A stretch of 5,604 nt of DNA from Cyanobacteria bacterium UBA947. GTDB taxonomy: Bacteria; Cyanobacteriota; Vampirovibrionia; Gastranaerophilales; Gastranaerophilaceae. The translations under genes were made by a program, and so were the position numbers. A model generated the notes under the pieces. The model had not been told where the DNA came from and did no database searches. It saw nothing but the letters and a program-made list of their open reading frames with translations. Numbering within the stretch: position 1 is the first letter of the stretch; every line of letters starts with the position of its first letter. Below, one piece after another: positions 1 to 5,054 of this stretch. The DNA is taken from assembly GCA_002293275.1 (NCBI GenBank), contig DBCX01000061.1, positions 180 through 5,783 of the forward strand, given 5' to 3'.

Positions 1-465
1 GGCAGTACCGGCGATTCCACCGGGGCGCACCTTCACTTGGAAATACTAAAGGACAATCAGTACCTAAACCCAATTTTCTTTATTGAAAGCGGGGACGACG
101 GGAGCGCGTACATCCCTCCGGGAAGTCCGGGCGGAATTACAATACCCGAATACTCCGGCGAACCGATGGACGGCAGTACCTTCGCCGCGCTTATAGAGGA
201 AGCGGAGAAATATGTCGGTATGCCCTACCGCTGGGGAGGTTCAACGCCGGCGACATCCTTTGACTGTTCGGGCTTCGTTTGCTACACGCTTAACGAGAGC
301 GGAGCCGCCAGCGTAGGCCGGACAACCGCCCAGGGGCTTTTCAACCTAAGTACCCCTGTCGCCTTAGATGAAGCCGAGCCGGGAGATTTACTGTTCTTCC
401 ATTCAACATACTCCAGCGTAAACCCGGTTACGCACGTTGCCATTTATCTTGGCGGCGGAAATTTT
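1..465 (+). pseudogene. M23 metallopeptidase end plus truncated NlpC/P60 (C40) cell-wall hydrolase, mobile-element type
   Basis: The first residues (GSTGDSTGAHLHLEI) match the C-terminal signature of M23 peptidases, with the HxH zinc-binding motif at bases 28-36. A Gly/Pro-rich linker follows, then an NlpC/P60 domain with YRWGG, the catalytic Cys in FDCSGF (codon 265-267), the EPGDLLFF motif and the catalytic His in THVAIYLG (codon 433-435). The domain stops at GGGNF, just where the family continues with the segment carrying the third polar catalytic residue, so the hydrolase is incomplete. From general knowledge, M23 plus NlpC/P60 in one protein is typical of conjugative-element hydrolases of Firmicutes (Tn1549/CTn-like), which open peptidoglycan for the type IV secretion channel. 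It has no connection with the sugar genes that follow, and its bases are visibly more G+C-rich than those just after the join. Confidence 0.75.
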
Positions 466-951
466 GGTAAGAACCATGAAATACTAAAAAGAGAACTTGC
501 TGATTTATTTGATGAAGACAAAGTCAGACTTTTAGGTTATGTTGCCGACGAGGATGTAAATACGCTTTATAGTAATTCTCTGTTTTTCACATACGTAAGT
601 CTTTACGAAGGTTTTGGGATGCCGCCGTTAGAGGCGATGAGTGCAGGGGTTCCCGTTGTGACATCGAACACCAGCGCACTGCCCGAGGTTGTTGGCGATG
701 CCGCAATAACACTCGACCCTACCGACAAAGATGCGATAATAAAGGCCTATGAAGCGTTTTATTTCAACCCGGAACTTCGGGAAGAATGTATTCAAAAAGG
801 GCTTGAACGCGCAAAAATGTTCAGCTGGGACAAAATGTACAAAATAATTTCAGATAAAATATTGGAGGTATTAAATGACAAAACAAAAAACAGCAATGAT
901 CTCGGGGATAACAGGTCAAGACGGCGGTTACTTAGCGAAACTTCTGCTTGA
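1..951 (+). CDS. Chimeric open frame: M23/NlpC-P60 peptidase piece joined in frame to the C-terminal half of a GT4 glycosyltransferase (5' partial)
   Basis: The frame is open from base 1, so the gene begins before the window. The TTG at 37 is not a start, because it lies inside the conserved M23 stretch (HLHLE). Residues 1-155 are peptidase-like and residues from about 156 are a retaining GT4 glycosyltransferase C-terminal domain. I know of no family with this architecture, and both partners are incomplete at the join: the NlpC/P60 domain loses its end, and the GT4 loses its whole N-terminal acceptor-binding domain. I therefore read it as the product of a misassembly or rearrangement rather than a functional fusion enzyme. 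The 3' end runs 77 bases into gmd, giving an Arg-rich tail (NRSRRRLLSETSA) that looks like out-of-frame translation of gmd. Certain: the frame is open. Inferred: it is not a natural gene. Confidence 0.7.
   Translation, partial: GSTGDSTGAHLHLEILKDNQYLNPIFFIESGDDGSAYIPPGSPGGITIPEYSGEPMDGSTFAALIEEAEKYVGMPYRWGGSTPATSFDCSGFVCYTLNESGAASVGRTTAQGLFNLSTPVALDEAEPGDLLFFHSTYSSVNPVTHVAIYLGGGNFGKNHEILKRELADLFDEDKVRLLGYVADEDVNTLYSNSLFFTYVSLYEGFGMPPLEAMSAGVPVVTSNTSALPEVVGDAAITLDPTDKDAIIKAYEAFYFNPELREECIQKGLERAKMFSWDKMYKIISDKILEVLNDKTKNSNDLGDNRSRRRLLSETSA
466..951 (+). pseudogene. Glycosyltransferase family 4, C-terminal nucleotide-sugar-binding half only
   Basis: From GKNHEILKREL onward the frame matches the C-terminal Rossmann domain of GT4 (GT-B, retaining) enzymes: the VRLLGYV strand, then SLYEGFGMPPLEAMSAGVPVV. 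In that stretch the E-x7-E pair (codons 607-609 and 631-633) contacts the donor sugar nucleotide. SALPEVVGDAA and a C-terminal SWDKMYKII helix follow. GT4 enzymes are usually about 350-400 residues; only about 140 family-like residues are here and the N-terminal domain is absent, so this copy should be inactive. It ends against gmd and probably was the gene before gmd in the polysaccharide operon, transferring mannose, rhamnose or a related sugar; the sugar is not readable. Past base 874 the frame overlaps gmd. The nearest stops in the other two frames are a TAA at 872-874 and a TGA at 876-878, where a normal gene end might have been. Confidence 0.75.
864..868 (+). promoter_or_regulatory. Shine-Dalgarno GGAGG for gmd
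   Basis: GGAGG lies six bases before the ATG at 875. It fixes the gmd start and shows that gmd is initiated on its own, inside the last part of the upstream GT4 frame. Confidence 0.8.
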
Positions 952-1927
952 TAAGGGCTACCGAGTTATCGGGCTTTACCGGCGCGGTGCAACCGATACT
1001 TTTTCAAAACTGCGCGAGCATGGGATTTTAGACCAAATTGAGATGAAAGATTTTGATCTTTTGGAATTTTCAAATATTTGTAGACTGCTAAAAAATTATC
1101 AACCGGATGAATTTTATAATCTTGCGGCACAAAGTTTTGTTGCGGCGTCATTTGAAGAACCTATTTATACCGCACAGGCCGACGGGATGGGAGTAGTGTA
1201 TATTCTTGAAGCGATCAGAGAATTTTCACCTCACACGCGTTTTTATCAGGCTTCAACTTCAGAGATGTTCGGGCTTGTTCAGGAAGTTCCGCAAAAAGAA
1301 ACCACTCCGTTTTATCCGCGCTCTCCTTATGGCGTTGCAAAATTGATGGCGCACTGGATGGTTGTGAATTACCGCGAAAGCTTTAACGTTTTTGCAACAT
1401 CGGGTATTTTATTCAACCATGAGAGCCCTATGCGTGGTGAGGAGTTTGTCACACGCAAAATTACCAGACATTTTGCAAGATTGCTTGCGGGTGAAACCAA
1501 CAAGCCGCTTGAACTTGGCAACCTGAGCGCGAAACGTGACTGGGGATTTGCAGGCGATTATGTCGAAATGATGTGGTTGATGCTGCAGCAAGACAAGCCC
1601 GATACTTACGTTATCGCAACCGGTGAAACGCACTCAATCCGCGAGTTTGTGGAAGAAGCGGGTAACGTGTGCGGGTTTGATATTGAATGGCATGGCAAGG
1701 ATGAGAATGAAACAGGTGTTGACCGCAAGACAGGCAAGACACTTGTTAAAGTTAATCCGAAATTTTACCGGCCTGCCGAAGTTGAACTGCTTATCGGCGA
1801 TCCGTCAAAAGCGGAAAAACAACTCGGCTGGGAACGCAAAACTGACTACAAGGGGCTTTGCCGGATGATGATGGAAGCTGATATTCAAAGATTCAAAAGA
1901 AAGGAGTGCCTGAATGCACATACGTAA
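875..1927 (+). CDS. gmd: GDP-mannose 4,6-dehydratase
   Basis: This cytoplasmic short-chain dehydrogenase/reductase converts GDP-D-mannose to GDP-4-keto-6-deoxy-D-mannose, the branch point for GDP-L-fucose, GDP-D-rhamnose and GDP-perosamine. At 350 residues it has the usual family length. Visible motifs are the NADP-binding GITGQDG (residues 11-17), basic residues R36-R37 after the second strand, NLAAQSFV (82-89), STSEMFG (127-133) with the catalytic Thr128 and Glu130, and YGVAK (152-156) with catalytic Tyr152 and Lys156. The Thr-Tyr spacing of 24 is as in characterised GMDs. NHESPMRGEEFVTRK (181-195) and LGNLSAKRDWGFAGDYV are GMD hallmarks that separate it from dTDP-glucose or UDP-glucose dehydratases. 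One small departure is GQDGGYL where most GMDs have GQDGSYL. The start is set by the GGAGG before it, and the end overlaps the radical SAM gene by 14 bases. No reductase or epimerase for the GDP product is in the window. Confidence 0.96.
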   Translation: MTKQKTAMISGITGQDGGYLAKLLLDKGYRVIGLYRRGATDTFSKLREHGILDQIEMKDFDLLEFSNICRLLKNYQPDEFYNLAAQSFVAASFEEPIYTAQADGMGVVYILEAIREFSPHTRFYQASTSEMFGLVQEVPQKETTPFYPRSPYGVAKLMAHWMVVNYRESFNVFATSGILFNHESPMRGEEFVTRKITRHFARLLAGETNKPLELGNLSAKRDWGFAGDYVEMMWLMLQQDKPDTYVIATGETHSIREFVEEAGNVCGFDIEWHGKDENETGVDRKTGKTLVKVNPKFYRPAEVELLIGDPSKAEKQLGWERKTDYKGLCRMMMEADIQRFKRKECLNAHT

Positions 1928-2903
1928 ATCATTGATAAAGTTAATAGGTCTTTTTTTATCGAAAGAACGGCGTGATTATAATAAACGCTGTGAGAAATCC
2001 GAAGATTGGATAAACAGACAGAAAATAAAACCTTATTGGTGGGAAAAAGGAAGACCCGGCAAGTATAGGTATTTTATGCCGTATATTCAGTTTCGTTCAT
2101 GGCTCACGCGCAAGCCGTGGATAGTTTCTATTGACTGGGCATTAACAACTTATTGTACACTCGCGTGCAGAGATTGTTCGCATTTTATGACAGAGTTTAC
2201 CAAAGAAACACACTTGCCGCCGATTTCGTTTGAGCAATATAAAAGACAGCTTGATATGCTTTTAAAACATGTTGACGGGATTTACAATTTGCAGATTGTA
2301 GGCGGCGAAACCCTTATGGTTAAAGATCTTCCGCAAATTGTTGACTATACGGCAAAAACAGGCAAGGTAAAACATATTATTGTTATAACAAACGGTACGA
2401 TGATTCCAAAACCTAAATTATTAGAAGTAATGGCAAAACACAAAGGTATTGCGGAAATACTAATTAGCGATTATTCCAGCAACAAGGATTTGCTGCCGCG
2501 GTTAAAGTATGATGAGCTCAAAAAAACTTTGGATGATGCTGATGTATCGTACGTTGAGGTTTTTGACAAGGAATGGGTCGGGGTGCCAAAATACACTCCT
2601 GATTTTGACAGAGAACGGGCCCGCCGATACTATTCGTATGAAACAAGAGAATGCCTGTTCCATCAAACATTACACCTGATAGATGGAATGCTTGCGGTTT
2701 GTCCGTTCCACGGTTGGGGATTAAAACACGGAATCCTTAATCATATTGAGCCAAAAGAGTACATCCCGCTGGAAGAACTGACAACGAAAAAATTATACAA
2801 GTGGCTGGCAAAGCCATATTATGATTTATGCGGATATTGTATTGTAGATTGCGTTCCGCGCCCTAATGCAATACAGAAAGAAGGGATGACGTGCAGCCAT
2901 TAA
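1914..2903 (+). CDS. Radical SAM protein of unknown substrate in a polysaccharide locus
   Basis: This 329-residue protein has a [4Fe-4S]/S-adenosylmethionine core. The signature CTLACRDC gives Cys81, Cys85 and Cys88 (CX3CX2C); GGE at 130-132 is the SAM amino-group motif; ITNGT at 158-162 and ISDYS at 184-188 fit later core strands. After the core come Cys247, Cys263 (CPFHG), Cys306, Cys309, Cys313 and Cys327, spaced like a SPASM/twitch-type auxiliary iron-sulfur region, though I cannot assign the ligands. The first ~70 residues are basic and aromatic-rich with a short hydrophobic stretch (LIKLIGLFL, 7-15), possibly membrane-associated. Related radical SAM proteins with CxxxCxxCS and ISDY motifs occur in LPS and capsule loci, to my recollection without an established reaction. 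AAGGAG at 1901-1906 sets the ATG. Overlaps of 14 bases with gmd and 13 with the GT2 gene suggest translational coupling. A role in modifying a sugar or glycan intermediate is inference; the substrate is unknown. Confidence 0.85.
   Translation: MHIRKSLIKLIGLFLSKERRDYNKRCEKSEDWINRQKIKPYWWEKGRPGKYRYFMPYIQFRSWLTRKPWIVSIDWALTTYCTLACRDCSHFMTEFTKETHLPPISFEQYKRQLDMLLKHVDGIYNLQIVGGETLMVKDLPQIVDYTAKTGKVKHIIVITNGTMIPKPKLLEVMAKHKGIAEILISDYSSNKDLLPRLKYDELKKTLDDADVSYVEVFDKEWVGVPKYTPDFDRERARRYYSYETRECLFHQTLHLIDGMLAVCPFHGWGLKHGILNHIEPKEYIPLEELTTKKLYKWLAKPYYDLCGYCIVDCVPRPNAIQKEGMTCSH
2881..2885 (+). promoter_or_regulatory. Shine-Dalgarno AAGGG supporting the GTG start of the GT2 gene
   Basis: AAGGG sits five bases before the GTG at 2891. 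The nearby ATG at 2886 belongs to the radical SAM frame (MTCSH then stop), so the GTG is the only start that keeps the whole GT2 N-terminal strand (PLISVIIPAWN). Confidence 0.55.
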
Positions 2904-3547
2904 TTTCTGTCATAATCCCTGCTTGGAACGGCGAAAAATATATCGCAGAGTGCATAAATAGCATCCGACGGCAGGATTTTGCGCACGAAATTATTGTGAT
3001 TGACGACATCAGCACAGACCGCACCGCGCAGATTGCAAAAGAAATGAATTGCCGCGTTATAATAAACGATGTCCACAAAGGTCAGGTCGCCGGCAAAAAC
3101 ACCGGTATCCGCGAGGCCAAAGGTGATTACTGGCTCACAATTGACCAAGATGATATGCTCACCGACGGCGCGCTTCGCACCTTGTATAATGAGATGCAAA
3201 AAACCGGCGCCAAAATAATCATGGCGCAGCTAAAAGATTTTTGTTCGCCCGATACACCGGAGCAAAAGAATTTTTGTAAAAGAGAACCGTTTTACGGGAT
3301 ACTGACCGGCTCAACTTTGTTTAAAAAAGAGGTGCTTGATATCGTCGGAGATTTTAGAGAAGATATTATAACAGGCGATGTTATTGATTTGACCACGCGG
3401 CTTGAGAAAGTGGGGATTGCAATAACAAAATTTGAGTTTGTAAGCTGTGACAGAAGAATACACAACGCAAACTACGGCAGAACAAACCAAAAAGATGAGT
3501 ACAAAGATTACGCAAAAGTATTGCGTGAACGTTTGAATGCAAGTTGA
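2891..3547 (+). CDS. Glycosyltransferase family 2 (GT-A fold), short form
   Basis: This is a probable inverting GT2 enzyme that adds a sugar from a nucleotide donor to a growing glycan at the cytoplasmic face of the membrane; donor and acceptor are not readable. The N-terminus LISVIIPAWNGEKYI (residues 4-18) is the classic GT2 first strand. IIVIDDISTDRT (34-45) carries the nucleotide-binding Asp pair, GKNTGIREAKGDYWLTIDQ starts at 68, and DQDD (85-88) is the metal-binding DxD motif. TGSTLFKKEVL (139-149) and GDVIDLTTRLEKVG (162-175) occupy the place of the usual catalytic ED motif, here Gly-Asp. A late RRIHNANYGRTN (188-199) resembles the R-x-H motif seen near the end of other GT2 enzymes. 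At 218 residues it is a minimal catalytic domain without membrane segments. GTG start; overlaps the radical SAM gene by 13 bases. Confidence 0.9.
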   Translation: MQPLISVIIPAWNGEKYIAECINSIRRQDFAHEIIVIDDISTDRTAQIAKEMNCRVIINDVHKGQVAGKNTGIREAKGDYWLTIDQDDMLTDGALRTLYNEMQKTGAKIIMAQLKDFCSPDTPEQKNFCKREPFYGILTGSTLFKKEVLDIVGDFREDIITGDVIDLTTRLEKVGIAITKFEFVSCDRRIHNANYGRTNQKDEYKDYAKVLRERLNAS

Positions 3548-3554
3548 TTTTTTT
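3510..3554 (+). other. Overlapping inverted repeats plus T-run at the end of the GT2 gene
   Basis: ACGCAA (3510-3515) can pair with TTGCGT (3521-3526) across a five-base loop. The same TTGCGT can instead pair with ATGCAA (3537-3542), with one G-T wobble. Seven Ts follow at 3548-3554. The second arrangement loosely resembles a weak terminator and the first would block it. The stems are only six base pairs and the T-run starts five bases after the stem, so any effect on transcription into rfbC is speculative. Confidence 0.2.
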
Positions 3555-3555
3555 G

Positions 3556-3564
3556 TGGTAAAAT
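3556..3564 (+). promoter_or_regulatory. Candidate extended -10 promoter element for rfbC (possible leaderless transcript)
   Basis: TGGTAAAAT matches the extended -10 pattern TGnTAnAAT. The hexamer ends six bases before the rfbC ATG at 3571, so transcription would begin at or next to the start codon. No Shine-Dalgarno sequence is visible before this ATG, unlike the other complete genes of the cluster, which fits leaderless initiation. No good -35 box at the usual spacing is visible; TTGAAT at 3533-3538 is too far away (20 bases). Confidence 0.35.
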
Positions 3565-3570
3565 TAACTT

Positions 3571-4083
3571 ATGCCTTTTTGTTTTGAACAATTGGATGTT
3601 GAAGGAGTGGTGCTTGTAAAGCCAAAAGTTTTTGGCGACGAGCGCGGGTTTTTTGTTGAAACTTACAAAAAATCGGATTTTGTAGCAAACGGGATTGACG
3701 TAGAATTCAATCAGGACAACCATTCCAAATCCTGCGCCAAAGTCCTGCGCGGGCTTCACTACCAAAAAGAACCATTCGCCCAGGCCAAATTAGTCCGCTG
3801 TTTGCGCGGCCGGATTTATGATGTGGCGCTTGATTTGAAGACCGGCAAATGGGTAAAAGTTGAACTCACAGAAGAAAACAAACACCAATTATATATCCCA
3901 AAAACCTGCGCGCACGGATTTGTTGTGCTGTCAGACGAGGCCGAAATCGTTTACAAATGCGCCGGCGAATACTCGCCCGCAAACGATGCCGGTATCCGCT
4001 GGGACAGCGCGGGAATTGACTGGGGAATTGATTTTGAACCGATTTTAAGTGAAAAAGACAGGGGGTTACCATGCGGATTTTAG
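3571..4083 (+). CDS. rfbC: dTDP-4-dehydrorhamnose 3,5-epimerase
   Basis: RmlC/RfbC is a cupin-fold dimer that epimerises C3 and C5 of dTDP-4-keto-6-deoxy-D-glucose, the second of three steps from dTDP-glucose to dTDP-L-rhamnose, in the cytoplasm. At 170 residues it is slightly shorter than the usual 180-190. Family motifs in order: LVKPKVFGDERGFFVETY (15-32), FNQDNHS (46-52), VLRGLHYQ (58-65) with catalytic His63, AQAKLVRCLRG (70-80), CAHGFVVL (113-120), YKCAGEYSPANDAGIRWD (128-145) with Tyr134 as the likely catalytic acid, and LSEKDRGLP near the end. The start fits the family N-terminus (FEQLDVEGV) although no ribosome binding site precedes it. A 23-base gap, the largest in the cluster, separates it from the GT2 gene, and it overlaps rfbB by 13 bases. 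Confidence 0.95.
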   Translation: MPFCFEQLDVEGVVLVKPKVFGDERGFFVETYKKSDFVANGIDVEFNQDNHSKSCAKVLRGLHYQKEPFAQAKLVRCLRGRIYDVALDLKTGKWVKVELTEENKHQLYIPKTCAHGFVVLSDEAEIVYKCAGEYSPANDAGIRWDSAGIDWGIDFEPILSEKDRGLPCGF

Positions 4084-5054
4084 TCACCGGCGGTGCCGGA
4101 TTTATCGGAAGCTGCTTTGTGCGGCAAATGCTTCAAAAATATCCTGATTACAAAATTATCAATCTGGATGCGCTCACGTACGCCGGCAATATCGCAAATC
4201 TTGACGATGTGAAAGACAACCCTAATTACCAATTTGTCCACGGTGATATTTGCGACAAAAAACTTGTGCCGCAGTTGGTTGAACAAGTGGACGCGGTGGT
4301 GAATTTTGCCGCCGAAAGCCACGTTGACCGCTCAATCACAGGGCCGGAAATTTTTATTGACACAAACGTAAAAGGTACGCTGAACCTGCTGCAAGCTGCG
4401 CGTGAGTTTAAGACAGCCCGTTATTTGCAGGTTTCAACCGATGAGGTTTACGGAAGCCTTGGCGCTACGGGGTATTTCCACGAAACAACCCCGCTTGCGC
4501 CAAACTCACCATACTCCGCGTCAAAAGCGAGTGCGGATATGCTTGTGCGTGCGTATTTTGAGACCTACGGGCTGCCGGTGTTGACTACGCGGTGCTCAAA
4601 TAATTACGGGCCGTATCAGTATCCCGAAAAATTAATCCCGTTCTTTATTTCGCGGCTTTTGAAGGGCGAAAAGGTGCCTGTTTACGGCGACGGGCTCAAT
4701 GTACGCGACTGGCTGTATGTTTACGACCACTGCGCAGCGATTGACGCGGTGCTGCACAAGGGCAAGCCGGGCGAGGTCTACAACATCGGCGGCCACAACG
4801 AAAAGACCAATATGGAAATCACGCACCTGATTTTAGACGCGATGGGCAAGGACGAAAGCTCAATCCAATACGTAGAAGACCGTTTGGGCCACGACAAGCG
4901 CTATGCGATTTGCAACGACAAAATCCAATCGGAACTCGGCTGGGAGCCGTCGCTGACATTTGAACATGGCATAAAACTCACTATTGACTGGTATTTAAAC
5001 AACCAGGATTGGATGAAAGCCTTGGAAATGAAAGGTCAAGAGGTATTGCGATGA
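4071..5054 (+). CDS. rfbB: dTDP-glucose 4,6-dehydratase
   Basis: RmlB/RfbB removes water from dTDP-D-glucose to give dTDP-4-keto-6-deoxy-D-glucose using tightly bound NAD. The 327-residue product is a standard extended short-chain dehydrogenase: TGGAGFIGS (6-14) binds NAD; LDALTYAGN (32-40) and FAAESHVDRSI (79-89) are RmlB signatures; STDEVYGS (122-129) carries Thr123, Asp124 and Glu125, the Asp and Glu being the dehydration pair that marks this enzyme; and YSASK (148-152) carries Tyr148 and Lys152. TTRCSNNYGPYQYPEKLIP and YGDGLNVRDWLYVYDH match the substrate-binding region. AGGGGG at 4060-4065 sets the ATG five bases later. The gene overlaps rfbC by 13 bases and rfbD by the four bases ATGA, so its product would be made in step with its pathway partners. 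Confidence 0.97.
   Translation: MRILVTGGAGFIGSCFVRQMLQKYPDYKIINLDALTYAGNIANLDDVKDNPNYQFVHGDICDKKLVPQLVEQVDAVVNFAAESHVDRSITGPEIFIDTNVKGTLNLLQAAREFKTARYLQVSTDEVYGSLGATGYFHETTPLAPNSPYSASKASADMLVRAYFETYGLPVLTTRCSNNYGPYQYPEKLIPFFISRLLKGEKVPVYGDGLNVRDWLYVYDHCAAIDAVLHKGKPGEVYNIGGHNEKTNMEITHLILDAMGKDESSIQYVEDRLGHDKRYAICNDKIQSELGWEPSLTFEHGIKLTIDWYLNNQDWMKALEMKGQEVLR

Noticed and set aside
1..180. GGCAGTACC at 1-9 and again at 172-180
   Set aside because: Nine-base repeat encoding Gly-Ser-Thr in the same frame within one protein; chance or codon bias explains it.
1..465. A complete conjugative element or insertion sequence at the left edge
   Set aside because: Only part of one hydrolase gene is present; there is no integrase, transposase, terminal inverted repeat or recognisable attachment site.
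40..488. Direct repeat GAAATACTAAA at 40-50 and 478-488, flanking the NlpC/P60 piece
   Set aside because: Eleven bases, both encoding EILK in the same frame, but each fits its own domain (end of M23; start of the GT4 piece). It does not coincide with the join at about 465, so it is probably chance.
37..951. Taking TTG at 37 as the start of a 304-residue protein
   Set aside because: The frame is open to base 1 and the preceding codons encode the conserved M23 end (GSTGDSTGAH) with the first His of the HxH motif, so the TTG is an internal Leu codon.
1623..1868. Forward 81-codon frame inside gmd
   Set aside because: It is another frame of the conserved gmd coding sequence and has no family-like features.
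2863..3199. Reverse-strand open frames opposite the GT2 gene
   Set aside because: They lie opposite a well-supported GT2 gene, have no recognisable motifs and no ribosome binding sites. The same holds for the reverse-strand frames opposite gmd, rfbC, rfbB and rfbD.
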